Both the position numbers and the translations under genes were made by a program. A stretch of 52,538 bases of DNA from Corallococcus exercitus (lineage in GTDB: Bacteria > Myxococcota > Myxococcia > Myxococcales > Myxococcaceae): positions 1 through 52,538 of the forward strand of contig NZ_RAVW01000010.1 of NCBI RefSeq assembly GCF_003611585.1. The letters are read 5' to 3'. The notes beneath the pieces were generated by a model, which worked only from the letters and a program-made list of their open reading frames with translations, was not told the DNA's origin and did no database searches. Below are positions 18,578 to 27,794 of the stretch, piece after piece. The number at the start of each line of letters is the position of its first letter. The first letter of the stretch is position 1.

Positions 18578-20995
18578 ATGAGCTCGAGCCCATCCAGCCG
18601 GCCGTCCGTCGTCGTGGCGGAGCTGGGGCCCACGAACACCGGGAAGACCTACCGCGCCATCGAACGGATGCTCGAGCACGACTCAGGCATCATCGGCCTG
18701 CCGCTCCGCTTGCTTGCCCGAGAGGTCTACGACCGGGTGACCGCGAAGGTGGGCGAGGGCCGGGTCGCGCTGATGACGGGCGAGGAGAAGCGCATCCCGC
18801 CCCGGCCCGACTACTGGATCTGCACCGTGGAGGCGATGCCGACGGACCGGCAGGTCGACTTCCTCGCGGTGGATGAGATCCAGCTCGCCGCGCACCGGGA
18901 GCGCGGGCACGTCTTCACCGACCGGCTGCTGCACGCGCGCGGCCGCAAGGAGACGTGGTTCCTGGGCGCGGAGACGATGCGGCCCATGGTGCAGGCGCTC
19001 ATCCCGCATGCGTCCATGAAGCGCGCCACGCGCCTTTCGCAGCTGCGCTATTCCGGGCGCAAGTCGCTGAAGAGCCTGCCGCCGCGCTCGGCGGTGGTCG
19101 CGTTCTCCGCGGACCGCGTCTACGAGCTGGCCGAATCGCTGCGCCGCCTGCGGGGTGGGGTGGCGGTGGTGCTGGGGGCGCTGTCGCCCCGGACGCGCAA
19201 CGCGCAGGTGGCCATGTATCAGTCCGGCGAGGTCCAGTACCTCGTGGCCACGGATGCCATTGGCATGGGGTTGAACCTGGACCTCAACCACGTGGCCTTC
19301 GCGACGCTCTCCAAGTTCGACGGCGCCGAGCAGCGCGACCTGTATCCCGACGAGCTGGCGCAGATCGCCGGCCGCGCGGGGCGCCACCTGAACGATGGCA
19401 GCTTCGGCGCGCTGAACACGCTGCCGGAGCTTCCGCCGCGCGTCGTTACCGCCATCGAATCGCACCGCTTCCCCGCGGTGCGCAGCCTCATCTGGCGCAA
19501 CTCCTTGCTGGACTTCTCCAGCCCGGAGGCCCTGCTGGACTCGCTGTCGCGAGCGCCGCGCGACAACGCCTTCGTGCGGGTGGAGCGCGCGGATGATTTC
19601 GACGCGCTCAAGGGGCTGTCGGCCGTGCCCGCCATCCGGGATGTCACCACCGACAAGGCGTCCGTCGAGCTCCTGTGGCAGGTCTGCCAGGTCCCGGACT
19701 TCCGCAAGGGCCTCTTCGGCCAGCACGTCGCGCTGTTGCGCGAGACGTTCCTCCAGCTGACCGCGGGGGATGGGAAGCTGGACCCCACGTGGCTGGGCCG
19801 GCAGGTGTCGCCGCTCGACGACGCGTCCGGGGACATCCACACGCTGATGGACCGGCTCGCGGCCATCCGCATCTGGACGTACATCAGCCACCGTCCGGGC
19901 TGGCTGCACGACGCGGAGGAATGGCAGGAGCGCACGCGCCGCATCGAGGACGCGCTGGGCGATGCCCTGCATGAGCGGCTGGTGGAGCGCTTCGTCCAGC
20001 GGGCCGCGAGGAGGAGCGCGCGCCGCTTCGTGAGGGCCAGCGCGCAGCCGCAGGTCGGTTCGGACAGTCCCTTCGCCAAGCTGGGGCAGTTGCTGACGGA
20101 GGTGCCGGGCGCGGAAGGTGCGGTGATGACGGAGGAGCAGTTCGTCCAGCGCGTGGTGGACGCGACGCACGACGCCTTCGAAGTGGACCCGATGGGGCGC
20201 ATCTCGTTCGAGAGCCAGCCGCTGGCCCGGCTGGTGCGGGGACGGGACCGGCGCTCGCCGCAATTGGCGTTGGCGGAGCCGGAGGTGTGGACGGGCGGCG
20301 CGCGGCAGCGGCTGGAGCGCCGGCTGGTGGCGCTGGCGAAGGACCTGGTGACGGAGGCCATGGGAGGCTTTCCCGCGGAGTCCTTCACGGGCGAGAGCCG
20401 CGCACCGGCGATGCGAGGCGTGGCCTACCGGCTGGCGGAAGGGCTGGGGGTCATCTCCCAGGGCGAGGCGCGCGAACAGTGGAAGCTCCTGGACGAGGAG
20501 TCGCGGGAGCGGCTGAAGGCGCAGGGGGTCCACGAGGGCCAGCGGTTCCTCTACGTCACCGGGGCCCTGTCGCCGCAGGCCCTGGAGCGGCGGGCCATGT
20601 TGACGGCGCTGTTCCAGCAGGCCCCGTGTCCGCAGGGCATCCCGCAGGAGCCGGCGCTGAACGTCGCGACGCTTGCCGGCCGGAACGCGCGGTCCTTCGG
20701 CTACGAGGTCATCGGCCCGGTGGCGCTGCGCATCGACATCGTGGAGCGGCTGGGGGAGGGATTGCGGAATCCCCAGGGTGCCCGGCAGGCGCAAGCGCTC
20801 ATGCAGCAACTGCGCTTGGAAGGCGGCGTGCGCGCGCAGGTGCTGCGGGCGCTGGGGGGACAGCCCCAGGGCGCGGCCTCGAAGCGGCGGCGGAGAAAGC
20901 GCGGACGGAAGCCATCGGCGACGGCACCCGAGGCGAATGGTGCTCGCGGACGTGAGCCGGCGGCATCGAAGTGGCTCAACGAACGCCCCTCATGA
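18578..20995 (+). CDS. SUV3-type ATP-dependent RNA helicase
   Basis: An 805-aa superfamily 2 helicase. The opening AELGPTNTGKTYRAIERML carries Walker A (GPTNTGKT, residues 17-24) in the form typical of SUV3-like helicases. VDEIQL replaces the usual DExH box. Motif V/VI regions are VATDAIGMGLNLDLNHV and DELAQIAGRAGRH. The rest is helical with a basic tail (KRRRRKRGRKPS) that may bind RNA. In mitochondria SUV3 unwinds RNA for decay; bacterial homologues are presumed to act in RNA turnover. It is longer than many bacterial homologues because of the C-terminal extension. No convincing ribosome-binding site is seen close to the ATG. Confidence 0.9.
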   Translation: MSSSPSSRPSVVVAELGPTNTGKTYRAIERMLEHDSGIIGLPLRLLAREVYDRVTAKVGEGRVALMTGEEKRIPPRPDYWICTVEAMPTDRQVDFLAVDEIQLAAHRERGHVFTDRLLHARGRKETWFLGAETMRPMVQALIPHASMKRATRLSQLRYSGRKSLKSLPPRSAVVAFSADRVYELAESLRRLRGGVAVVLGALSPRTRNAQVAMYQSGEVQYLVATDAIGMGLNLDLNHVAFATLSKFDGAEQRDLYPDELAQIAGRAGRHLNDGSFGALNTLPELPPRVVTAIESHRFPAVRSLIWRNSLLDFSSPEALLDSLSRAPRDNAFVRVERADDFDALKGLSAVPAIRDVTTDKASVELLWQVCQVPDFRKGLFGQHVALLRETFLQLTAGDGKLDPTWLGRQVSPLDDASGDIHTLMDRLAAIRIWTYISHRPGWLHDAEEWQERTRRIEDALGDALHERLVERFVQRAARRSARRFVRASAQPQVGSDSPFAKLGQLLTEVPGAEGAVMTEEQFVQRVVDATHDAFEVDPMGRISFESQPLARLVRGRDRRSPQLALAEPEVWTGGARQRLERRLVALAKDLVTEAMGGFPAESFTGESRAPAMRGVAYRLAEGLGVISQGEAREQWKLLDEESRERLKAQGVHEGQRFLYVTGALSPQALERRAMLTALFQQAPCPQGIPQEPALNVATLAGRNARSFGYEVIGPVALRIDIVERLGEGLRNPQGARQAQALMQQLRLEGGVRAQVLRALGGQPQGAASKRRRRKRGRKPSATAPEANGARGREPAASKWLNERPS

Positions 20996-21113
20996 GGGGA
21001 CGTCCAGGGAGCAGGCCGGCTGCCCGGGAGGAGGGGAGGCGACGAATCCACGCGGGCTCCGGCCGGATTGGCCTACGCTGGCGCCGTCTCCAACCCAGGC
21101 CGGTGGTCGTCTC

Positions 21114-22832
21114 ATGAGCGGTGGTCGTGCCCTCTCGCCAGTCCTCCTCGTCGGTGCCGGAACGGGCGAAGCCACGTGCGGCATCCTCTACCTGGCGAGC
21201 TACCTGCGGCGCGGCGGGATTGAAGCCTTCGTGCGGCTGTGGGACGGCGACGAGAGCGCAGGGGAGGTGAAGGACACCTTCGAGCGCCTCATCGCCCGCG
21301 TGCGCCCGAAGCTCATCGGCATCAGCCTCAAGTGGTTCCACCACGTGGACCGCGCGCTGCTCATCGCGCGGACCGTGCGGAAGATCGACCCGTCCATCCG
21401 CATCGTCGTGGGCGGCAACTCCGCGTCGTACTGGTGGAAGGAGCTGAGCGGCTTCGACTGCATCGACCACGTCGTGCTGGGCGACGGAGAGGTCCCGCTG
21501 CTGGCGCTCTGCAACGGCGAAGAAGCCCCGCCCAACGTCGTGACGCGCACGCCGGATGGCCGTCCCCGCAGGCTGCCGCTGGCGTACGTGCAGCGCGCCA
21601 CCAATACGGAGGACGTCTACTACTCGCACTTCAAGGACATCTTCCTCAGCCAGCGGGATGCGCACTCCTTCTCCGGCTGGGTCGCGCCCGGGAAGGGCTG
21701 TGGGGAGAACTGTCTGTATTGCGGCGGGGCCCGGGGCAACCAGAAGGCGGACTTCGGGCGCGCGAAGCCGTTCCTGCGCTCCGAGGAGAACGTGCGCCGG
21801 GACCACCAGGAGATCGCCGGCCGGACGTGGCAGATGCGCTACGACTTCGCGGGCAGCACGGCGGAGTTCCTGGGGAGCACCTGGGCGGGCGTGGACCTCT
21901 CCCGCCACTGCTGCACGTACTTCCTCTGGGGCGTGCCGCGCGTGGAGTTGGTCGCGGCGCTGGCGGCGACCTTCCAGCGCATCTACATGGTCATCGACAT
22001 CGGCTGCTTCTCCGAACAGCAGCGGCTGGAGCAGATGGGCAAGGGCCTGCTCAAGCCGTGCGCGAAGGACCGCGAGCTGCTCGATGTCATCGAGTCCGTC
22101 CGCCGCCACCCGAACGTGGACATCGAAATCTCCGGCATCGGCGGCCTCCCGTTCACGAACAAGGCACGGCTCGCGGAGGAGCTCCAGCTGGTGGAGCGCG
22201 TCATCGGCCTGGACTGCGTGGTGGGCTACCAGCGGCTGGAGGCACAGCCCGGAGCGCTCGTCACGGAGCACCCCGCGCGCTTCGACATGGTGACGGAGGC
22301 GAAGACGTTCGCGGAGTTCCTCGACTACTTCGAGCGCCGCGAGCCCGGCGACGTGTCCGTGCCGATGATCCGCTTCAAGGACGCGGAGCTGGAGGCCGCG
22401 GTGCAGCGCAACTCGGACCGGGTGGACGCCCTCGTCTGGAAGCACCGGGACGCGAGGAAGCGCGTCACCCTCAACGGGCGCACGCGGCTCAAGAACACCG
22501 CGCCCTCGACGGAGCGCTTCACGCTGGGGGACTGGCTGGGAAGCCACCGCGCGCCCGCGAAGCTGGCGAAGGAGCCGGTGACGGTGCTGCGCTCGGTGGA
22601 CGGCATCACCCTGAGCTGCGCCCCGTCCGTCAGCCCGCGCAGATTCAATGACCCGACGCTGACGCAAGGCGAGGACGGCGCCATCCTCCTCGCCGCCCTG
22701 GAGGCCTTCAAGCAGCCCACCACCGTCTCCCACGCCGTGACGCACCTGGGCTCGAAGGCAAGGCTGGACCCGCAGTCCGCCCATGACGTCATCGACCACC
22801 TGGTGGAAGGACGCTTCCTCCAGCCCGCGTAG
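21114..22832 (+). CDS. B12-binding-domain radical SAM protein
   Basis: A 572-aa protein. The N-terminal ~150 residues look like a cobalamin-binding Rossmann domain (SPVLLVGAGTGEATCGILYLASYLR, then PKLIGISLKW and IRIVVGGNSASYWW), although no D-x-H-x-x-G motif is present. The radical SAM cluster motif C-x3-C-x2-C is GCGENCLYCGG (Cys196, 200, 203). The C-terminal ~60 residues (AILLAALEAFKQPTTVSHAV onward) look like a winged-helix or PqqD-like module. Class B enzymes of this kind methylate or rearrange unactivated carbons; the substrate is unknown. There is no precursor peptide or pathway gene next to it. The start ATG was chosen at the first residue of the domain; the ribosome-binding site is weak. 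Confidence 0.85.
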   Translation: MSGGRALSPVLLVGAGTGEATCGILYLASYLRRGGIEAFVRLWDGDESAGEVKDTFERLIARVRPKLIGISLKWFHHVDRALLIARTVRKIDPSIRIVVGGNSASYWWKELSGFDCIDHVVLGDGEVPLLALCNGEEAPPNVVTRTPDGRPRRLPLAYVQRATNTEDVYYSHFKDIFLSQRDAHSFSGWVAPGKGCGENCLYCGGARGNQKADFGRAKPFLRSEENVRRDHQEIAGRTWQMRYDFAGSTAEFLGSTWAGVDLSRHCCTYFLWGVPRVELVAALAATFQRIYMVIDIGCFSEQQRLEQMGKGLLKPCAKDRELLDVIESVRRHPNVDIEISGIGGLPFTNKARLAEELQLVERVIGLDCVVGYQRLEAQPGALVTEHPARFDMVTEAKTFAEFLDYFERREPGDVSVPMIRFKDAELEAAVQRNSDRVDALVWKHRDARKRVTLNGRTRLKNTAPSTERFTLGDWLGSHRAPAKLAKEPVTVLRSVDGITLSCAPSVSPRRFNDPTLTQGEDGAILLAALEAFKQPTTVSHAVTHLGSKARLDPQSAHDVIDHLVEGRFLQPA

Positions 22833-22912
22833 GGCACGGGACGCCAAAGCGTGCAATAGCTTTAAGTCATGGATATCGTGATAGCCCCTCTTCATGAAGA
22901 AGGAGCGGTCCG

Positions 22913-24307
22913 ATGTTCAGGAATGCGACCTTGTGGCTCACGCTGGCCGGCGGCCTGCTGGCTTCGGGTGCTGGCGCGGCGACGGTGACGAACTACCGGG
23001 GTGGCAACGCGCCGGTGTACTCGCGCACCTCGTATGACTACGTGCCGAGCGTGATGAAGGACGGCGTCTACCGCATGTGGTGGTGCGGCGGCATCGCGGG
23101 CGACTACATCCTCTACGCCGAGGCGGACAGCCTGGGCGGCCCGTGGCACGCGCGAGGCTCCACGGCGGCCAACAGCTACAACACGGTGTTCCGGCCCACG
23201 GGGAACGCCGCGCAGTTCGACGGCATCCACGTCTGTGATCCGTCCGTCATCCGCGTCGACGCGACGTATTACATGTATTACGGCGGCTACGGCGACGGCA
23301 CGGGCACCACGATGATTGGCGTGGCGTCCAGTCCGGATGGCCTCAACTGGACGCGCCTCAACGGCGGCAATCCCATCATCGTGCCCGCGCGGGACTACCG
23401 CACCGTGCCCAACAAGTACGGCGCGGGGCAGCCGAGCGTCACGTACGTGGAGGGGAAGTTCTACCTCATCTTCACGGACTCCACGGGCTACGCGGTGGAC
23501 GGCAACGGCGGGGGCCAGTTCGTCCTGCGCTCGTCGGACCCCACCTTCCAGACGGGCGTGGAGGAGCTGACGGCCACGGGCTTCGCGCCCCGGACGGCGG
23601 CGAACCACACGCGGCACTCGCTGATCGGCGCGTTCTCCGTGGACTGGCAGTACGTGGACACGAACGACACGTTCGCCGTCGCGGTGGACGGAAGCACCTC
23701 CGGCGCGACGCGTGTCTTCCTCTTCAACAGCGCGCTGAACCAGCAGGTGGATCAGTTCGACGTCGCGGGGACGTGGACGGAAGGGCCGGCCATCGTGTCG
23801 CGTCCGGACAAGCACGCTGTCGCGTCATCCACGTGCGGCACGGTCCCGGTGGACATCCTCCGCTCGGTGGGCACGGGCGACGTGAACACCTGGAACCTGG
23901 CGCACAGCGGCGTGGACCTCTTGACGGGGCGCTCGTGCGACCAGGTGCCGATGGGGCGCGTGTACGAGGGCTACCTCATCCAGAGCGCCGGCCTGCCGCT
24001 CACCCTGGTGCGCGGTGGGACGCGGCTCCAGTTCGCGCTGGCCGCCCCCGCGCTGGACCTGTCACGCAACGCGATCGGCGTCGCGTCCGACATCTTCTAC
24101 CGCGTCCCCTACGGGGCTTCGATGCACTCGGGAGCGCCCGTCTACGGCGCGTCCGGCCGCCCCGCCGCGTTCTCTCTGGATGACGGACGGCTGTGGCCGG
24201 TGAGCTGCCTGGAGGCCATCACGCACAACAACTCGTCCATCGCGTCCATGAGCGTGACTCAGTGGGACGGCATCCCCAAGGGGCCTGCCCTCCACTGCGT
24301 GAAGTAG
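22913..24307 (+). CDS. Secreted beta-propeller protein, glycosidase-like (GH43/GH32 fold)
   Basis: A 464-aa exported protein with signal peptide NATLWLTLAGGLLASGAGA. Repeated blade-like segments contain Asp and aromatic motifs (YDYVPSVMKDGVYRMWWCGG, then HVCDPSVIRVDATYYMYYGG, then GQPSVTYVEGKFYLIFTDST), as in five-bladed propellers of beta-xylosidase/levanase type. DPS in the second block resembles a conserved catalytic-blade motif of that clan, but a full catalytic triad is not certain. It probably binds or cuts polysaccharide outside the cell. AAGGAG precedes the ATG. Several Cys may form disulphides. The fold call is stronger than the enzyme call. Confidence 0.75.
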   Translation: MFRNATLWLTLAGGLLASGAGAATVTNYRGGNAPVYSRTSYDYVPSVMKDGVYRMWWCGGIAGDYILYAEADSLGGPWHARGSTAANSYNTVFRPTGNAAQFDGIHVCDPSVIRVDATYYMYYGGYGDGTGTTMIGVASSPDGLNWTRLNGGNPIIVPARDYRTVPNKYGAGQPSVTYVEGKFYLIFTDSTGYAVDGNGGGQFVLRSSDPTFQTGVEELTATGFAPRTAANHTRHSLIGAFSVDWQYVDTNDTFAVAVDGSTSGATRVFLFNSALNQQVDQFDVAGTWTEGPAIVSRPDKHAVASSTCGTVPVDILRSVGTGDVNTWNLAHSGVDLLTGRSCDQVPMGRVYEGYLIQSAGLPLTLVRGGTRLQFALAAPALDLSRNAIGVASDIFYRVPYGASMHSGAPVYGASGRPAAFSLDDGRLWPVSCLEAITHNNSSIASMSVTQWDGIPKGPALHCVK

Positions 24308-24344
24308 GCTGCGACACACTCGAAAAGTCGCCAGGAGCCTCTCC

Positions 24345-24809
24345 ATGATTGAAACCCCACGCATCACGCAGACGGACGCGCAGCACACCGCGCTCATCCA
24401 TGTGACCGTGCCCCGCTCGCAGCTCCGTCAGGTCATGGGGCCGGGCATCTCGGAGGTGATGGCCACCGTGGCCGCGCAGGGCCTCAAGCCCGCGGGGCCG
24501 TGGTTCGTGCATCACCTGCGGATCGACCCGGAGGTCTTCGACCTGGAGATCAGCGTGCCCGTGCCCTCGCCGGTCAAGGCCGCGGGCCGCGTCAAGCCGG
24601 GGCAGTGGCCCGCGATGAAGGTGGTACGCGCCGTCTACCAGGGACCCTATGAGGGCCTGGGCGCCGCCTGGGGCGAGTTCGAGGCGTGGATCCGGGAGCA
24701 GGGGCTCCACACGGCCCAGGACGTCTGGGAGGTCTACGTCTCGGGGCCGGAGTCGAGTCCCGACCCCAAGACGTGGCGGACGGAGTGCAACCGGCCGTTG
24801 CTCGACTGA
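24345..24809 (+). CDS. GyrI-like small-molecule-binding domain protein
   Basis: A 154-aa soluble protein resembling the GyrI-like/AraC effector-binding (SOUL-like) domain. Signs are the early HTALIHVTVPRSQLRQVM, the core DLEISVPVPSPVKAAG, and the strand-helix KVVRAVYQGPYEGLGAAWGE, a strong family signature, ending DVWEVYVSGPES. These domains bind small hydrophobic ligands; stand-alone copies may sequester or hydrolyse toxic compounds. No DNA-binding domain is fused. The ATG has AGGAG upstream. It ends 18 bases from a convergent gene. Confidence 0.85.
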   Translation: MIETPRITQTDAQHTALIHVTVPRSQLRQVMGPGISEVMATVAAQGLKPAGPWFVHHLRIDPEVFDLEISVPVPSPVKAAGRVKPGQWPAMKVVRAVYQGPYEGLGAAWGEFEAWIREQGLHTAQDVWEVYVSGPESSPDPKTWRTECNRPLLD

Positions 24810-24827
24810 CGGGCCGCTTCGTCACCG

Positions 24828-25574
24828 TCAGCGGTCAGCGCCCTCGGAGTGCGCACGCGGCGGATGTCCCGTGGGCGGAGTCATGGGCTTCGCGAGCGGC
24901 ACGGGCCGCCCCGTGACACGCGCGACCTCCGCTGGCTCAGGCCCCCGGTTCCAGTACCCCTCGCGAGCCACCACGTGCTCGCCCACGGGCTGCGTCTGGC
25001 GCATCAGCTCCTGGACCCGCGAGGCCGGGAGTCGATGCATGCCCACGTCGGGCCGCACGAAGTCGTTCACGCCCACGAAGGTCCAGCTCAGCCCGGTGCT
25101 GATGCCGGGAGGCGCGAGCGGCTGCCAGCCGATGAGGCCATCCCCCGACCGCCAGTCCACCCAGGCCGGCGCCCACTCACTGTCGGGCCACCACACCCAG
25201 CCCGCGGACGGCGCGACGAACCACCGGCCATAGTGGAAGGGCGCCTGGCCCCAATCCCAATCACTCTCGAAGGTCCATCCCCAATCGCTGGACACCCACT
25301 GGCCCCCGGTGGAGTAGGGGACGAAGTCCGCGCCGACGACGTTCGGGTCCGGGCGCCAGACCCAGCCCACGTCCGGCAGTTCCATCCAGGTGCCGTAGGG
25401 GGCCAGCACCTCCCGGAACTGGGACATGGGTTGGGTCAGGGAGCCGGCGCTCGACGTCACCTGCGGCCCGAAGTCGTCCGCCGGGCCCAGCGCGCAGCCG
25501 CTGGCTGCCAGGATGGCGAAGACAGTCACGCCGCCGGTCCGAAGCCAGCGCACCCGGGTGTGCCAGGGGCCCAT
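24828..25574 (-). CDS. DUF6600-type lipoprotein
   Basis: A 248-aa exported protein with lipobox LAASGC. The body is dominated by Trp/Tyr/Gly/Asp repeats (YGTWMELPDVGWVWRPD, then VSSDWGWTFESDWDWG, FHYGRWFVAPSAGWVWWPD), characteristic of the DUF6600 family of bacterial envelope proteins. Its biochemical role is unknown. A Pro-rich basic tail (KPMTPPTGHPPRAHSEG) follows. AAGGAA precedes the ATG at 25574; an in-frame extension upstream to 26228 lies antisense to the next gene and is spurious. It is divergent from the siderophore-interacting protein gene. Confidence 0.85.
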   Translation of the reverse strand: MGPWHTRVRWLRTGGVTVFAILAASGCALGPADDFGPQVTSSAGSLTQPMSQFREVLAPYGTWMELPDVGWVWRPDPNVVGADFVPYSTGGQWVSSDWGWTFESDWDWGQAPFHYGRWFVAPSAGWVWWPDSEWAPAWVDWRSGDGLIGWQPLAPPGISTGLSWTFVGVNDFVRPDVGMHRLPASRVQELMRQTQPVGEHVVAREGYWNRGPEPAEVARVTGRPVPLAKPMTPPTGHPPRAHSEGADR

Positions 25575-25682
25575 GTCCGGTTCCTTTCGTGGGGGTACGC
25601 CCTGCAAGGTGCGGATGACTTCACGCAACTTCACGAGCCAGCGCCGGAAGGGGGGCGTATGTACGCCTGAACGGAGGTTCCA

Positions 25683-26393
25683 ATGGCATCCGCGAAGGCC
25701 ATGTTGGGAAGCATGCTGGGCCGCTTCCTCTTCACCGACGCCCGGGTCACGCAGGTGCGAGAGGTGTCGCGCGCCTTTCGCCAGATTGACTGTGAAGGGC
25801 CAGCGCTGCGGGGGCAGGGCTGGACCCCTGGCGACAAGGTGCAGGTGTTCCTGCCAGGGCTGGGCATGCGCACGTACACGCCGCTGTCGTGGGACGAAAC
25901 GCGCGGCGCCACGGCCTTCCTCGTGTACCTGCACGGCGACAGCCCGGGAGCGAAGTGGGGCCGCGACGTGCGCGCCGGGGACCCGGTCCAGTTCTTCGGG
26001 CCCCGGCGCTCGGTGGCACTGGAGGCCGGTGACGCGCCGGTGGTCCTCTTCGGTGACGAAACGTCCTTCGCGGTGGCGCACGCGCTCCGGACCGGAGCGA
26101 AGCGGGACGTCACGCCGCTCTTCGAGGTGACGCGCCGGGAGGACTGCGCGCCCGCGCTGCGGGAGCTGGGCTTCGAGGGCCAGGACGTGGAGCGCACGCC
26201 AGGGGACGCGCACCTGGCGCAGGTCCACGAACGGCTGCGCGAGGCGCTGCGCGCGAAGCCCGGCGCGACGCTGGTGATGACGGGCCGGGCGCAGTCCATC
26301 CAGGCCCTGCGCTCACGGCTGCGCGGCGACGGCGAACGCGCCACGCCCAGGGTGAAGGCCTACTGGGCGGTGGGCAAGGCGGGGCTGGACTGA
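25683..26393 (+). CDS. Siderophore-interacting (SIP) family flavoreductase
   Basis: A 236-aa protein resembling the SIP/ViuB family of FAD-dependent ferric-siderophore reductases. The FAD-binding motif is MRTYTPLSWDE (R-x-Y-T-P), followed by LVYLHGDSPGAKWGRDVRAG and the phosphate-binding-like FFGPRRSVAL. The second half has the NAD(P)H-domain pattern (VVLFGDETSFAVAHAL; LVMTGRAQSIQALRSRL) and ends VKAYWAVGKAGLD, where family members have a conserved Y-W. It would release iron from siderophores in the cytoplasm. ACGGAGG precedes the ATG. No siderophore transport genes are adjacent. Confidence 0.9.
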   Translation: MASAKAMLGSMLGRFLFTDARVTQVREVSRAFRQIDCEGPALRGQGWTPGDKVQVFLPGLGMRTYTPLSWDETRGATAFLVYLHGDSPGAKWGRDVRAGDPVQFFGPRRSVALEAGDAPVVLFGDETSFAVAHALRTGAKRDVTPLFEVTRREDCAPALRELGFEGQDVERTPGDAHLAQVHERLREALRAKPGATLVMTGRAQSIQALRSRLRGDGERATPRVKAYWAVGKAGLD

Positions 26394-26394
26394 T

Positions 26395-26760
26395 TCAGGC
26401 CGGAGCGAACTGGAGGCCGCGCAGGACGTCGTCGCGGTCCCGGGAGACGCCCGCGGGGCGGCGCTTGGACTTCTGCCGCAGGAAGCGCGAGGCATCCTGG
26501 CGGCGGTAGCAGGTGAGGAGCCGGTCCTCGTCATTGAGGATGAGGATCCATCCGCGCGCCTGCCGGGCCAGCGACGAATCGCGAAGGGCCACGGGCAGGT
26601 CGCGCTCGTGCACGGTGAGGTGGGTGGCACCGCACGCGCGGGCGGGAGTGCCGAACTCGAGGATGAACGCGATGACCTCCTCGCGCAGCCTCCAGCGGGC
26701 GCACTGCTCGACGAAGAGGCGGGTGAGGGAGAACACGGACGACGCGGGGCTCTGGCGCAT
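26395..26760 (-). CDS. Conserved-looking hypothetical protein
   Basis: A 121-aa cytoplasmic protein, not assigned to a named family. It has an N-terminal helix (LFVEQCARWRLREEVIAFIL), then alternating strands ATHLTVHERDLP and GWILILNDEDRLLTCYRR, and a basic end DASRFLRQKSKRRP. The mixed layout resembles small RNase-like or DUF4258-type folds, but no catalytic residues can be named. AAGGAGAT precedes the ATG. Its stop is one base from the stop of the convergent SIP gene. Confidence 0.7.
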   Translation of the reverse strand: MRQSPASSVFSLTRLFVEQCARWRLREEVIAFILEFGTPARACGATHLTVHERDLPVALRDSSLARQARGWILILNDEDRLLTCYRRQDASRFLRQKSKRRPAGVSRDRDDVLRGLQFAPA

Positions 26761-27122
26761 GGCGGGCTATCTCCTTGCGCGCTTCCCAATACACACGGCG
26801 TTCCAACCCCTCGCGCACGCGATTCCGCGCACTTGCGTGAAGCCCCGGGGGCTGCGAAAGGACATTCCGTCAATCGCGCCAGCGGCCCGTGTCACCCAGG
26901 CACGGCCCGCGACTGGAGGCCTTCACGACGGCCGCCGTCCCCCACGCCGCGTGACGGCGCCGTGCACTCCCAGGCTGGACCGTTGTGAAGAATCACTTCA
27001 CAGGCCATGCGGCTTTTTGACACGCTCGCCGGAGGTTGGACCCGGGCATCATGACCCGTCCGGCCTCGTGGCGCTGCGCATGAGGCCGGGCGACCTCTGG
27101 CCGAAGGGATGGACGGGGCACG
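26761..27122 (+). promoter_or_regulatory. Intergenic region upstream of the cytochrome-iorAB operon with operator-like repeat
   Basis: This 362-base gap separates a minus-strand gene from the iorAB operon. Bases 26984-27002 form a perfect 7-bp inverted repeat, TGTGAAG-AATCA-CTTCACA, typical in size of a repressor or activator site. A TTGACA matching a sigma-70 -35 lies at 27017-27022, 14 bases after it, though no good -10 follows at 17 bases. Nothing else (no ORF with domains, no RNA structure) stands out. A role in controlling the downstream operon is inferred. Confidence 0.4.
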
Positions 27123-27794
27123 ATGAAGCTTCGCTCGAAAGCACTGGGAGTCGTGCTGGGCGCGGGGGCGGCGGGGTTGTCGCTGTCGCTCCTGTTCGGC
27201 GCGGGATGTGGAGGCCGCGCGGCGCATGTCGCCGCGGTGCCGCCGCCCGAGAATCCGCAAGCGCTCCGGACGCCGGAGGCCTTCGCGGGCATTGGCGACA
27301 AGAAGGAGCGCTCGCGGGCGCTGTTCCTGGAGGCGAGCCGGGTGATGCTGCATCCGCGCTGCGTCAACTGCCACCCCGTGGGTGACAGCCCCCTGCAGGG
27401 CATGAACGGCCAGGTCCATGACCCGCCGGTGGCCCGTGGCCCTGAAGACCAGGGCGTGCCCGGCCTGGAGTGCACCTCCTGCCACCAGGACCGCAACGCG
27501 CAGCTGGCGCGGGTCCCCGGCGCGCCCAAGTGGCACCTGGCGCCCAAGGTGATGTTCTGGGAGGGACGCACGCCGCGCTCGCTGTGCGAGCAGTTGAAGG
27601 ACCCGTCGCGCAACGGCGGCAAGAGCCTGGCGGAGCTGATTGAGCACTCCGCGCATGACGAGCTGGTGGGCTGGGGCTGGAAGCCGGGCGCGGACCGGGT
27701 GCCGGCGCCGGGGACGCAGGCCGGGTTCGGGGCCCTGATGGCCGCGTGGGTGAAGGACGGCGCGGAGTGCCCGCGCGAGGAGAGCCGACCGTGA
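27123..27794 (+). CDS. Di-haem c-type cytochrome lipoprotein of the ior operon
   Basis: A 223-aa exported protein with lipobox FGAGC (Cys29) and two CxxCH haem sites, CVNCH (80-84) and CTSCH (117-121). The region around them ([20 protein letters not shown] and [15 protein letters not shown]) is typical of small cytochromes encoded next to isoquinoline-1-oxidoreductase-type enzymes. It would accept electrons from the molybdenum hydroxylase encoded downstream and pass them to the respiratory chain. Its TGA overlaps the GTG start of iorA (GTGA). The ribosome-binding site is weak. Confidence 0.88.
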   Translation: MKLRSKALGVVLGAGAAGLSLSLLFGAGCGGRAAHVAAVPPPENPQALRTPEAFAGIGDKKERSRALFLEASRVMLHPRCVNCHPVGDSPLQGMNGQVHDPPVARGPEDQGVPGLECTSCHQDRNAQLARVPGAPKWHLAPKVMFWEGRTPRSLCEQLKDPSRNGGKSLAELIEHSAHDELVGWGWKPGADRVPAPGTQAGFGALMAAWVKDGAECPREESRP

